NCBI RefSeq assembly: GCF_032854445.1
Contig: NC_088295.1
Span: 29,249,385 to 29,313,384, forward strand
Direction: 5' to 3'
DNA length: 64,000 bases
Source of the DNA: Liolophura sinensis
Taxonomy: Eukaryota > Mollusca > Polyplacophora > Chitonida > Chitonidae
Position 1 is the first letter of the stretch. Every line of letters starts with the position of its first letter. The notes under the pieces were generated by a model. The model was not told the origin of the DNA and made no database searches. It worked only from the letters and a program-made list of their open reading frames with translations. Positions 31,801 to 45,280 of this stretch are shown piece by piece. The position numbers were made by a program, and so were the translations under genes.

Positions 31801-32593
31801 TCGAGCATCTGCATTCTGAAGACCTGTATTGCACCTTGAGTGCTACGGGGACTTGTATGTTCGGATGACGGTATAGATCACCGCCAGGTGATGAGTACCA
31901 CGTGCCGTCCCACCTTTTAGTTGTTTTCTGCATGGCAATTTCAGGCATGCAGACATACCAAGAAAGGATTTTATCTAAGTCATGGAAACATTTACAGTTC
32001 ATCAATATTTTTCGAAGTGAAAATGTCGAATTCGGGATTTCTCAACTTCATAGTGTAACGGCCTCAACAAATGTTCTCGAACTGATGCATTGCCTACAAA
32101 GATTCCAAAACCATTTCAGACATATTCACCAGAAAATAACATCATGTGATCTCTGTAGGCACCTGTATTACGATTTCGAAACAGTCACATTTTCGTTTAA
32201 AGGTTAGGTGCGAACGTTCTTGTAGATACATAGGAACAAGTTACTTATCTATTCTATGACATTGAATCCTATAGGTCAACTAATTCTCCTGTTCTTGGAC
32301 AGCTGACATACAACTGACCTACATTTCGAAATAGATAGAAAAAGGCGTTTGCTAATAAAATCCATATTGAACAATGGCTGGGGAGATTATAATATGCTAA
32401 TCCATGTGTACACAAATCTAGGGTTGCCGTGTAGCGTACAGTATATAAGATGTTGTAGTCAAACAGGGACAGGCTAACACCGCGAAATGATCTTTTAGAC
32501 TATAGCCCAAGATGGACATGGAGTTTAGGGTTATCTGAGCAGGCGTGAATATACAGTTGTAAATAAATCTAAACACAGAATAATATTATTTTG

Positions 32594-32715
32594 TGGTTTT
32601 CCCCTGGGCTGTGCCCGGTTTCCTCCCACCATAATGCTGGCCGCCGTCGTATAAGTGAAATATTCTTGAGTACGGCGTAAGACAGCAGTCAAATAAATAA
32701 ATAAATAAATTTTAT
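32594..32715 (-). mobile_element. Dispersed SINE-like repeat, reverse copy
   Basis: In reverse complement it has the TTTATTTATTTATTT end (32691-32711), tacgccgta-type sequence, ctcaagaatatttcac, and the agcattatggtgggaggaaa segment, followed by a gggcacagccc-type stretch. It is truncated relative to the copy at 28.7 kb. Confidence 0.75.
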
Positions 32716-35639
32716 TTTGACATTTGGGATATTATATCGGTAGCACAATATCATATCGGTAGCACCATTTACGAAAGTGTGAGTTGATGGTGGTGGGTTG
32801 TTTGGAGCTGTGCTTTGTATCTTTTGGTCATCTTTAAGGGTGAAAATTACGTTTTCATGAGATGCTGATAGATGAATGAAGGTATCGGGTATTGAGGACA
32901 ATGCGGCCAGTTGGAGTTTCCGGTTGCCATATACACACACTCGACAGTTACGTCCGCCGAGGTTACATAATCCTGGACATAGCTTTGACGACAGCTGGGG
33001 GTCTCATGTCGTGACACAGTGCAGCGTAATGACTTTTAACGACAACTGCTTGACCTTGCGTTCACATCATTTGTATCATGTCAAAGAGCTATTAGATGGC
33101 CTTTTGTAATTGAGATGACATTTTTATACCTCTGCGTAATGTTTTCTTCCCATCCACAGTGCATACAGATTCATACTGTATCTTACTTATGTGACTATGA
33201 ATTTGGGGTTTCGAAATTAGGCTTCTTCAGAAGTTTTAGAACATTCACAATTTAGAGATTTACACCAAATTATAGCGTTAAAGTCGACACACTACATGCG
33301 TTGCATTGATAATGCAATATTTAGATGATCACTTAATTGAAGTCTTTCACTTCCCTCGTGATGTCGGACCTCATTCCTTTTCCCGACGACCACCCTACAC
33401 CATCAAGCCGTGTAGCTGGCAATTTGACGGAGGGGACATTTGCCTTAGGGCCGGGTGGAAAGTGGCCCCGGGGATCGTAAATCAGCTTGTTGGTGAACCG
33501 AAGTCAAGCGAAAATGAACTTATCGCTGTTCCGGAGTAAATTATGGGAGGCCGGGTCATTAATGAGGAAATTAGCCCCAGTTCTTCAGCTTAGTCTTACA
33601 GCTGTATTGTCTGGAAATAAAACCCGCAAGATTACACCATTAGCCAATTATGTACAGCTATATACCTCCAGAGACGTATGCCGCATTCTCCAGGAACGGT
33701 TAGATGGGTAAAAAAATCCTTGAAATTATCTGGTTTTGAAACGTTAAATACATTGACACGGACAAAAAGAATATGTTTTATGTAAGTTCTCACTGGCGAA
33801 ATATAGCACCTAATTTTGCAGCGCATAATTACAGACTTGAGTAATTTTTTCGCCTGTATTTTGTGTGTTAATTATTTAACACTCAGGCTCTTTTTGTTAA
33901 CAGTGTTGTGTCTACCATAAAATACATGTGCTTGTTCGGAAGATTATACATGTAAATTGACAGCTCCAGATAGTAGATATAAATCCATCAGCAGAATCAA
34001 TTCATAAAGAGTTATAAATTTCATGTGAACATTTTTGCCTTTGAAAATCTTTCACGAAAGAAAGAGTTATTGACAGTTTTTCATTTAATTTAAATATTCA
34101 AAGCCATATTGTTGGACAACTTCCTCCTTCATCGTCATAGAGATATGTTTTAACATCTTCGTGTGTATATGTAGTCTGTAGTTGTCCATGTGTATTTAGT
34201 GACATAAATGAGTTTTCTAGCAGCGGACATCGCTTATCCTGATCACTGGAAGTAGTATCAACACAGGTTATGAAGGAATTGTTATTCTTCGTTCGCCGAC
34301 CAAAGCTATCTACGATGCTTTGTCCAAACTAGTCCATACATGGCACAACTCTCCACGACCCTAATCGCCGAAATCAGTTCTAATATCATTTGAAACACTC
34401 CCACTTCTGTAGCGAGGTCAGAATTATGATCTTGGATTCAGGGAATCACGCCAAAGGGACCGTTATGTCAACACGGATCTGGCAATCTTTGGGAACTAGG
34501 TGACGTACAGCCTTAAGTTGATAAAGACATGGACCCTCACGCGTCGCTTCTGGATTAACACAAACAGAAACAAAAAAACATGCTAAAAATTCAATATTAC
34601 TTGCCCCTTTTCTGCCCGCCCCACCTTTCTGCGTTCCATGATCTCTGCAAGCTGTGCTGAAAGATGTCGTTCCGCCCCCAAAGTTTATCAAATATTTTGG
34701 GGGGGAACGGTTTGGGAGTGTGTAATTGGCGCGACTTTGGCTGGTGTCTGCATTGAGCTAGCCAGAAATCCATCCTAGAAACAAACAGCTACCAGCTAGC
34801 TCGACTAAGACCTCATTTCATCAGAAAACGAACATCAAAGGGGAACTTTAATGAGCTGGAGAGGCATCACTAACTGTGGATTATTAGCATTTTCAAAATG
34901 AAAACGAGATTTTTTAATGAACGGAATCTAATTATTGCATAAGAATATTGGCACAATATAAAAACAGAATATCTTTTTTTTTTGCTGCAAATCAGTTTGC
35001 GGGAAAGTAATAACATTCAGCAAAGGTATGAGCTCTGTGAACTGAACATCTTAACAACACCAAATACTTCGACTGGACAATGCTTGAGCCAGGATCACAT
35101 TGACAATGATGGTTTGATCTAGGGACTTTCTTCTGTATCACACTGTAGCCATAATATCGATGAGATACTACTGTGCAATGTAGCGTTAAACCCCCTTAGT
35201 CTATCAGATTGTATGGTCAGTAATGTCAAATTAAGATGAGATACTTTGCTTATTATTGACAGGACCTTACATTAACTTCAAACTTCTTTGTGACCTTATA
35301 ATGTGTTAACGCCGTACTGAGCGATAAAAGATAGAAATTAAATCTGTTTGGTTTCAGTTTGTTTGGCATATTGTCAAACAGCTGTTGTCAGTGTTATATT
35401 TGATGTTTTCATGATTCATTCTTAACAAAAATATTGTTGTTCCTAGCTTTTGTCATATACATGGACTATTTTCAGTGATACCTGATTTGAAACATTTCAC
35501 TAAGTAGCAGATAGTGAAATGTACGAGATTTTACTAATGAGTCCCATACACATCTAAAGGTTTATGTATCCATCAAGAGGTGCTTAGGGACTGGAACGTA
35601 CAAAACAGTCTAACAAATGAATAATTAAAGTGAATGTTT

Positions 35640-35900
35640 AATTATTGTGCTTTTCAAGACCGATTAAGCCGGGAAAGAATGGCCAGGTCTTCAAAGAGCC
35701 TGTGATATATGGCTGCAGCAACTTGCGGTTTATCCTTTCCCATTGAACTGCTCGCTTAGCTTCCGTCTAAGGAAGGACAATTGACATTACTGCTGTGTAG
35801 CACTCATTGATACACTTTGGACGGCCTTATGAATATTCATAAGCGCCCCGGCCATCTGTATCACCATTGTATCTCTCGTGACTCTGTCAGAGAGCGTTGA
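35640..35900. promoter_or_regulatory. Candidate intronic enhancer block with POU-type palindrome
   Basis: A less AT-rich, complex-sequence block inside the large intron. It contains an 18-base perfect palindrome, cttatgaatattcataag at 35826-35843. Its core ATGAATATTCAT fits the palindromic POU-dimer pattern ATGMATATKCAT. Function is inference; I could not test conservation. Confidence 0.3.
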
Positions 35901-36005
35901 TCAATGTTCTATACGCCGTGTTATGCTGAATGGTGGAGTCAAAGATTAGGATCGCAAAAACATTTATTTTCCTGTCGCAACACTTATTTTTGTGATTTTC
36001 CTTAC

Positions 36006-36183
<178 letters not shown>

Positions 36184-38000
36184 ATTTCTTTGATTTGTGC
36201 TTTACATGAAATCATGTGAAACAAGGAAAATTGCTTGTCAAGGACATTACGGTATTCGGAGAGTCAAAATTGAAGCGGTAAACATATCCTCTATTATAAC
36301 GAATTATGCCCAGTTGTACGCTTATATCCTTAGCTAATTAAACAGTTATTCGTAATATGTTTTGGAGGAAAACTCGCATTGTACGCATTTAACTCGCAAT
36401 AAATAGGACTGAACCATCATACGTTGTGCTATTAAAATTCCAAAACATGCTGTGTTATATTATGGTAACCTATGGTTTTGAATGGCACAAACAAGTCCAC
36501 CGACAGAAATTATACAAGTAGTAATAAAGAAAAAATACACATGCAAGAATTTGGATCACAGCTGATGTGTATATAAAGTATAGGCTGTATGCCTGTGTAT
36601 GCAAGATCGTGTTTGCCGGCGTTTTGCACATCATCCACCCTGTGTAGCAGCTATCTCCCTCAACACGGGAGTTGCTCACCAGCTAGCTTGTCTGCTATAA
36701 TCTGCTCATTGCCTGTGAAGTCACACACCGGTATTTACTACGGGTTTGCTGCATGACCGCCTCTTTTATAACATTATTAACTCCGTATATTGGCGCACAC
36801 GAGCCTTAAATAGATCGGAACGATGATCAGTTTGATATCTGTGTCAAGAAAAAAAGGACACATTTCTTATTTCTTTCGGAGAGAAGTGACCCGACTTTCG
36901 ACATTTGATACCTGTGACTCCGCTGTCGTGACATTTGTGTTCTTGATACGATCGGACATATGTTCGTATTATAAACTATGCTATAGGCTGACACAGACTT
37001 ATTGAGAATTTGAACTGGAAGTCTATGCTACACATATGGGACGTTCTACCATAACCATCCACGTCAGCAATATTTTACAGACGATATCTGCTTTACCAAG
37101 GAGACAAGGTATTACTCTAGAATAGGATAGATAAACTGTCGCTTCTGACAAATGGACCCCACACCTGCAAGACCATCATAAGGGGACGTCTGTAAAACAC
37201 TATATTTGAAATACGGCACAAAAAATCATTAGGTTTTTCATTGTCAGCACTCCTTCTTTTGATTAAGCACATAATAGATCGGTGGAGCTCTTTGATTGGG
37301 AGATTTGGGAATATATATATTTATGAAATAATTAACATGAACGTTTTGTTATCTTTCTGTGAATGCAATTAAATAGATAGATAGCACAGAAAGATGTGAT
37401 TTACGTTAAAAAGGTATGTGTTGATAAAGGATATCTTGATTTAAACTCAAATTATATTGCTTATTTCACTCATAAATGTTTTCATGCACAAAGCCTAACA
37501 GGAGCTGTAACTTTACCCAAATCATTATGTCGAGAGAATTTAGGATATTTGAACACGCCCCCTATTGTTGGCTCGGGCCGTGCAGGTGTGCAGTGAGATA
37601 GGGACGTAGCTGACAAACATTGCCCGGTAAGGAATGTATTTCTATAGCCGCGTGGACTCGGTTTTGTTACCGTATTCGCTCGGAATTTATTGACATTTTC
37701 CTTACTTTTGAGCTAGGCTTGGCTTTTTATTACGGACAGATTTCTCTTTAAACCCCTTGAAAATTTGAAAACAAATTCGATTTACGCTTTTTAAACTCGA
37801 CTTCCTGTGGCCGTCATTATTCAGGATTAACTTTGTTACATCAATGGACTCGATATTAACTCGTTTCGATTGTACGAGGGTTTAATTTTTATGAGTATAT
37901 TGTCAAATGTGTCACCGATTGAATTTCTGCAGGAAAGAAAAGCGAACCCTGCAGTTTCTTTGACATTATGATCGCATAATAGTTATACCAAAATCCGCTG

Positions 38001-38872
38001 CGTTTAATATAAGTGCTGAAATTTCTGTTCACCTTAAAATGGTTAGTGCATGGTTGGCTGGATAGAAAGGGTGTCAGCTAACACGGTTAGTGTGCTGTTA
38101 GCTGGATTGAAAGGTTGTCTGCGAACACGGTTAGTGCATGGTTAGCTGGATAAGAACGGTATCTGTTAATACAATTAACGCATGGTTAGCTGGATAGGAA
38201 GGGTGTCAGCTAACACGGTTAGTGTGCTGTTAGCTGGATAGGAAGAATGTCAGCTAACACGGTTAGTGCATGGTTAGCTGGATAAGAATGGTATCTGTTA
38301 ATACAATTAACGCATGGTTAGCTGGATAGGAAGGGTGTCAGCTAACACGGTTAGTGTGCTGTTAGCTGGATAGGATGGGTGTCAGCTGACATGGTTAGTG
38401 CGTGGTTAGCTGGATAGGAAGGGTGTCAGCTAACACGGTTAGTGCGCTGTTAGCTGGATTGGAAGGGTGTCCGCAAACACGGTTAGTGCATGGTTAGCTG
38501 GATGGGAATGGTGTTTATTAACAGAGTTAACGCGTGGTTAGCTGGATAGGAAAGGGGTCTGACAACTCGTTTAATATAAGTGCTGAAATTTCTGTTCACC
38601 TTAAAACGGTTAGTGCATGGTTGACTTGATAGGAAGGGTGTCAACTAACATGGTTAGTGTGCTGTGTGCTGATTGGAAGGGTATCTGCGAACACGGTTAG
38701 TGCATGGTTAGTTGGATAAGAATGGTGTCAGCTAACACGGTTAGTGTGCTATTAGCTGAATAGGAAGGGTGTCAGCTAACACGGTTAGTGTGCTGTTAGC
38801 TGAATAGGAAGGATGTCTGCGAACACGGTTAACGCATGGTTAGATGGATAGGAAAGGGGTCTGATAACTCTG
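38001..38872. repeat. 44-bp minisatellite with 132-bp higher-order period
   Basis: About 18 units of a 44-base motif containing acggttagtg, ctgttagctggatagg and aagggtgtcagctaac. Units fall into types, and a run of three types repeats at 132 bases (taagaacggt at 38151, taagaatgg at 38283). A unique 40-base leader (cgtttaatataagtgctgaa...) appears at 38001 and again at 38568. Both blocks end in the same ggaaaggggtctga segment. The array therefore consists of two tandem copies of a larger block, the second shortened. Confidence 0.95.
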
Positions 38873-41800
38873 CGAGAAACACACGATTTTGAAATACACT
38901 TTTATTACACTCTATAAGGAGCTTTGGTATACTTTAAGTAGCAAAATTGATTTTGTTGTCGACTGTTTCAGGGGAATCCGTGTTCAATCCTGCCTCTGAC
39001 CCGTCTGTACTATATGCTCTGATCTGGTTAGCTCTGGGTCAGTATACGATAACTCCAAGTATGAATGGCGTCTTGAGAGAAACCGTGTGACAACCACACA
39101 GCATTACTGTAAACATTACGTCATCGAGATCTTCCCGTTATCAGTCCAAAATCATGTTAAACGCGACGTTAATGCTCAGTCGAGCGAAAAAAATATTCAT
39201 AATTATTTAATATAATCTAACGGATATTTAACAGCTGTGTCTGGTTATGTATAAATAGTGTACTGGTCCAACAACCGTGCCATGCTGCGTTTGCTATATG
39301 GGCTGTCTCACTCGGTAGCAGATGTCAGGACAAGTCATGAGTCCTATTTTATCATCTATATAGGCATGACAATCAAGCTACCATATATGTGGCATAGAAA
39401 ATAGTAAGCTTCACCTTCCAGTAACATTTATTCACAGGTGATGTAATTACTGTTTAAGAAAACGTTGAAGGTTATACCACTGGGGGTGTTTAACTGTCTA
39501 ATTCGTAGTACGATTGTGCTGAAAATGCGTGGGCAATTTGAGTTGAAGTCTTGTCAACATTCTTGTCTCTTTGTACAACCCAAAGTGTGGTAAAGTGTCT
39601 CCGTTTTTTATCAAGAGAGGTAAAGTTACCCATATCTTGATAATATCTATCGTCAGCATTTTCAAGTTTATGTCCCCAAACTGCCCCTGTGGGCTTGTCC
39701 TTACCCGCCTCGTTATCAGAGGTTAACGGTGGGAGTCAGTACAGCCCGCACGCTTGCACAGTGTATTGGTGACAGTTTCAGTGGAGGGACTGGCTAAAAT
39801 GTGTACCTACTTTAAGCGAAAATTAAAATATGCCGCCCACCGTAAAGATACTGTATTCTATTATGATCAGTGATATTTTTGACACATAGGACAACCATTG
39901 GCCGTCTGATTTTGAGATATCCCCATTTTGTCTAAATACGGACAGCTCTGTTTTGAGTCAGGACAAACGTGCTAAAAGCGCAAGAAAATGTTGCACTTTC
40001 ACGACGGCTGTAAGATGTATGAGTGAAAGAAACCGAAGTGACGCGAATAAAGCACCGTTATTTGGTAAATAACTGGCGATTTTCAGCGGATAAGCGACCT
40101 CAGTGAGTATGCTTCATACAAATGTATCAGAATCAAGGAATCTCCAATACACTACATGTGTGACTGCCTATAGAACCGTGCGAGTGCTGTTGACCAGTTT
40201 GCCCACCCAGACCCCGCTAACATCGAAGACAGTTGGTTGTGCTGGGATTGAGTCTTCATCCTTTGTGGCTAAGCTGGTTGAAAGACAGTCATCTTACCAC
40301 CATAAATCATACCAAATTGTGTCAGTAAAAATCTAGTTCATCGTATGAGATCCAAATCTGCAATTGTGGTCAGTTCTGATTTACAAGTACAGAATATGAC
40401 AACAGATTGGGAAGAGAGTTTAAAGGTAACATAGGGGTTCTTTTGTAAAAGTGACTTTGGGAATATATCAGTTGCATTCTCGGTTTTTTTGTATATTCCT
40501 GACTTGAACAAGCGATTGTTTTCGGGTTAATTCGGTTTAGCCATGTTAAACCATAAATAAGTGCCAAGCAAGACGCAAAGGAACTATAAAACAACATGTC
40601 GAGAAGTGTCCTGACACCAAGTGTCATATATAGTTGATATGTCAAAGATAGTATCGCTGTCCCTGCAATCGTCATCAGAGAATACGTCAAGTCAAGTGTT
40701 TGGCTTGATGGTTGACAGACGTTGTGGTTCAGGGATAAACACGGTGAGCTTATGGGTGACTTGACAAAAGTCTGCTCAGCTTTTAACTCAGGTTTTGCTA
40801 TAAACATTCTTCATATGTCAGCACTTTCATTATCGAAGAAAGCTTTACTGGTTTTTAAGACCTTAAGTTTTTACTCTGTTTTGTATATTTGTATAAAAGA
40901 GTAAGGTAAATGTGACCTCTTCATGTCAGACGTTTGAGTCATTTTATAAACAAAATGGCCTGATACTTCAGCTTTACGACCATGAATGAATGGACGAACA
41001 TAACGTCCCTCAAAAGCCAGTCTACACCCAAGGTCTGCTGACCGTCAGCGACTATCTAGGACAGGAAATGAAGATGATCAATCACATTCTATTGTCCTTG
41101 CTTTTAACATTAAAACGTAATTAACTATGACACAATCTGGCCCCAACTGATCTAAGGTCAGCAACTATCTGACACGATATGTCAGCAGGACTATGTTATG
41201 TTAGGCGCAGTATGTGTTCACTTCCGGTAACGATGCTTCACTTCCGTATTGAGTCCTGTCTTGTCTAAGTATATTTCTTGTTTCGATTTAGCTAAAACTA
41301 CAGAAATACACATGCAGAGGTATAGGTGATTTTGTCATTTAAAATTGTTTGGACAGGTTCATCCAGTAAATTATATCCTATGAGATTGTCCTTCCACCTT
41401 AGTATTGGTCTGATATTTCAGACAACTTCTTCCACCTACCAAAGCAACTAGATGTCTGATGTAATGGGTTCCTCTCAGAAAGTGCTTCTAGCTAGTTCAT
41501 GCTGATATGGATTTTTCCGTAGCTATCTCCTGGACTTAGCCAAGCACACAGTCACCTGGTTGACCTCATACTCTTTTGTTTTAGATATTCACCTCATTTG
41601 CACCGAGTGACATCCTAATTTAACTCCGGATTCACGCCTGCTTGCCATATACCGGGTTACTGAGGTCAGCTGACGATTTGCCTCCAAAAGTTGCACATAG
41701 CGTAGCTCTGCAGCAGTGGAATTGTGAAAGAGGGGCAATGACGAGGAACATAATTAACATAGAAGTGTTATACGTCTGAACGAGAGGAACTCGGTTCACA

Positions 41801-43224
41801 GGGGGCCCTTTAGCAGGCTTGGTGCTATAGTCAGGGTCGTCGGGTTACACGGTATATATTTGAGACAACTCTGTAGATACCGCATCAAATAATAATATGT
41901 GATGTGAGATCGAAACAGTGGTCATTGCTTTAATCGTCATAATATATAATGTCATGCGATGTAGAAATCTCTGCTTATATAAATATACACCTTTGTCCAG
42001 GTATTTAAATGGTGCACTTACATGTAGATGTAATGCTGTTCATGTAAGGTGAAGAAAGGTCCGGGATATAGTCATTGCAATGGAAAATCACGCTTCTTGG
42101 CCTGAAAATTCTGCAAAGTGATAGCACTCACAAGTGAATATGAGTCAGTCTGATAACATACAAATCTCACTTTAGAGCATGAATTCGCCTGACATGAACT
42201 TCACACCATAGGACCGTTTTCTCTCTGGGTGTTTCGTGATCAGTCATTCTTTCCGTTAAAACAAATATAAAAGCAATTTTAATAACCTTGACTTTTGAAT
42301 TGAAACAATTCCGCGCAGAACTGAAAAAAATGAAAAATATATAAGAAGTCTTGTGTCATGATGTGTATTAGCTGAGAGCATTTTGTCACCAGCATAGTCT
42401 TCTTGGATTCAGTATTTTAAAAGTGAGTTAAAGAAGTTAAAGTCTTGAAAAAAGAAAAAAATCTTCATTGATTTATGAGTTTAAGGAAAGGTTTGAGTAC
42501 ATTAAACTGCCACGCTATCAGCTGGTTGGTATAGGTAGACATTTCTCTAGGCCGAGTTCTTTAGTGTTTGACGTCCATTTATTTTTTCTGTCCCGAGTCA
42601 ATGTATATTCTGCGCGAATGTTTGCCGATCGTCCCGCGGTACACGGGGCATAGAATTTGCTCTTCACTTAGGGAGCTGTCACTTTGTTGTATCAATAATT
42701 GCTCCTAGCGATGGAAAAAAGTTTACCAGTTCAGATTACTCGTACCAGGTATGGAACTGTTTTAATTGCCTGCCGTATTTTACACCGATTGAACCTAATG
42801 AGGTACACAACAGGCCTACGGACAATTCAGCTCAAACGCTGGCTTCGAAAATGTCCCTATTTACTTATTATATGACATGTGTTAGCCTTGTGCCGAGTAT
42901 CCTCAGCTTAATCTGACGGAATATGTTTTATGTCGTTTACCACAAGCGACTGCATTTTGCACACAGAAGAGAAGCCTCGGAATTAGTGTGTGGTAGCCTA
43001 AATATGTGGTGTAGCTTGTGTGTCTCAACTTATCGTTATGAACTTCATTTGACCACCATTGCAATTTGCTTTTATGACTCGCAGGAACAGGTAGCCTAAA
43101 CGCAATGTCTCTGCCATTACAGCTATACCTCTAACGTGGTGTGGCATATCATCCAGTCAAAGCTGACATACATTGTTCAAATGTATAGTCCAAAGCACTA
43201 ATAGAGATGACATAAATGTTCTAC

Positions 43225-43497
43225 ACATCAATAATCCGTAATAATACTAATCGCAAGTCTATAATCTGATGGCAAAATTTAATGTGTATAAGGTTACAAA
43301 TCCGTAAATGAGACAAAGCGAAGCTGTGACTACAAAATCGTAATGTATACTACAAATCCGAAGTGCAGATGAACAATCCATAATACGATTACAAAGCTCT
43401 TATGGACTACAAAACTACAGACTTCAAAACATAGTATATTTTAAAAATACGCTATATAATTTGCAAAGCCACAATACAGACTACAAAGCCTTAACAC
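43225..43497. repeat. Degenerate short tandem repeat, about 20 bp unit
   Basis: Repeated variants of gactacaaatccgtaat, such as ttacaaatccgtaaatg, actacaaaatcgtaatg, ctacaaatccgaagtg, attacaaagctcttatgg and actacaaagccttaac. Spacing is roughly 17-24 bases. Divergence is high, so the array is old. Confidence 0.6.
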
Positions 43498-43845
43498 AGA
43501 GATGTTTTTCTGGGATATATGATCCAGATTTGACCAGATCGTTGACTATATCTGTAAGCTGGCTCACTGGGGTCTTGTCTTCATTCTCCGATTCGCTCAG
43601 CCAAAGTAGGCTGAACAAACAGCTCCCGCTTAATTATAGTGAAGCACCTGGGACGAACATAGGGCCATACACACCGTTATGGGAAGATTCAATATTGACA
43701 CGGCTTCTGGAGAGCTAACTTTATTTTGTATGAGACGACATACAGGACGAGAACCCGTACATCGGGACAAATGGACCCGAAAAGTCATATTTACCCGACA
43801 GTCACTCTTTTCCGTAGTTAGTAATTTTTGCATATGCTGACTGTC

Positions 43846-44518
43846 CCTAGTCCTTTCCATCACCTGTCCTCTGCTTACTGTCTCTAGTGCATTCCAGAGT
43901 ATACCTTCTGCACACACTGCCTCTAGTCCATCCCAGCGTCTATCTCCTGCTTACTGTCTCTCTATTGGACCATCTCAGCGTCTATCTTCTGCTTACTGTC
44001 TCTCTAGTCCATCCCAGCGTATATCTTCTGCTTACTGTCTCTCTAGTCCATCTCAGCGTCTGTCTTCAGCTTACTGTCTCTCTAGTCCATCCCAGCGTCT
44101 ATCTTCTGCTTACTGTCTCTCTAGTCCATCTCAGCGTCTGTGTTCAGCTTACTGTCTCTCTAGTCCATTCCAGCGTCTTTTTTTTTAACTATACTGTCTC
44201 TAGTAAGTCCCAGCATCTATCTCTAGTCCATTCTAGCTGCGTCTCTCTTTTGCATACACTGTCTCTAGTCCGTCGCAGCATCTGCCTTCTGCTTACTCTC
44301 TCTCTAGTCCATTTCACGGTCTGTCTTCTGCATACGCTGTCTCTAGGTCATTCCAGCGCCTGACTTCTGCATACGCTGTATTTAGTTCATTCCAGCGTCT
44401 GTCTTCTGTACACGTTGTCTCTATTCTTCCAGCGTCTGTCTTCTGCATATGCTGTCTCTAGTCCATTCTAGCGTCTGTATCCTGCATATGCTGTCTCGAG
44501 TCTACTCAGCGTCTGTCT
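43846..44518. repeat. 39-bp minisatellite array
   Basis: About 17 units based on ctgtctctctagtccatccc plus agcgtctatcttctgctta. Because 39 is divisible by three and the motif lacks stops in one frame, a 158-codon open frame (43887-44363) runs through it, reading repeats of SVYLLLTVSLVHP. It has no other coding evidence and is intronic, so I treat it as satellite DNA, not a gene. Confidence 0.95.
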
Positions 44519-44888
44519 GGCTAGGGGCTCTACATTCATCATGTTGAATTAGATCGCCACGTTGGATGTTTGAGTAGTCGCAATCAAAGCGTAACTGAGA
44601 CACATATTTTGTTATCGAGAACTGACATTCTAGTATGGTACACGATTTGAATACTGATTTCACTCAGTCGCCTAGAACAAACCTTGCGTCTTTCCAACAT
44701 CATTGAAAACTGTTGACTGCTTCTTTTTGCATGACTCCGTCCTATTTTCGTACTTAATATACTTTCTTAGTTCTTTGGTGGTTTGTGTTATACGTCGTTT
44801 TTTTGGAATTGGCTTTGCGATTATTAACCTGGAAGGTCCTTATTGGTTGACGGGTGGTATACACAAATGTCTGTTTCGACGCATAGAC

Positions 44889-45085
44889 TCAGCATACTTT
44901 ATTCCACTTTCTGCCGTCTGTCCATATGCTGTCTGCATCTGCTGTCCACTCCATTCCACCGTCTGTTATCTGCATACGCTGTCTCCAGTTGATTCCATGC
45001 AGACCTGTCTTCTGCATACGCTGTCTCTAGTTCATTTCATTATCTGTCGTCTGCATGCAATGTCTAGTCCATTCCACGGCCTTCT
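44889..45085. repeat. Diverged outlier block of the 39-bp repeat
   Basis: Further copies such as ccattccaccgtctgttatc, tgcatacgctgtctccagtt and tcttctgcatacgctgtctc, separated from the main array by about 370 bases of unrelated sequence. The 154-codon frame over this part is again a by-product of the repeat. Confidence 0.8.
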
Positions 45086-45200
45086 ATATACATTGTATAT
45101 TCGTGTCTTCGTACACAGGCATAATTTAACCTGTACATTTCCTGTCGCGTACATTTTTAGCAGTTAAGCAAGATTATGGTTCAGTATATTCGACGAATTA

Positions 45201-45280
45201 AAAAAAAATATTATTTTTAATAATTTAATTTAATAATTATTTTTTATTTTTTTAATAATTTAATTTAATAATTATTAATT
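45201..45280. repeat. Duplicated AT-only palindromic segment
   Basis: A 23-base A/T-only segment (45219-45241) recurs exactly at 45254-45276. Each copy is partly self-complementary (aataatttaa and ttaataatta elements). Likely to melt or form cruciforms easily. Confidence 0.8.

Noticed and set aside
38041-38872. Interstitial telomere repeat (GGTTAG appears up to twice per 44-bp unit)
   Set aside because: The hexamers are never contiguous; they are part of a longer unrelated unit.
38001-38872. CRISPR-like array
   Set aside because: Units are contiguous with no unique spacers between constant repeats, and the genome is eukaryotic.
40370-40807. 145-codon minus-strand frame with hydrophobic segments
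   Set aside because: No family resemblance, lies in an intron, and a frame of this length is roughly expected once by chance in 64 kb of six-frame AT-rich sequence.
43887-44363. 158-codon leucine-rich repeat frame as a gene
   Set aside because: It is produced by a 39-bp tandem repeat, units differ without sign of coding constraint, and it lies in a sim intron.
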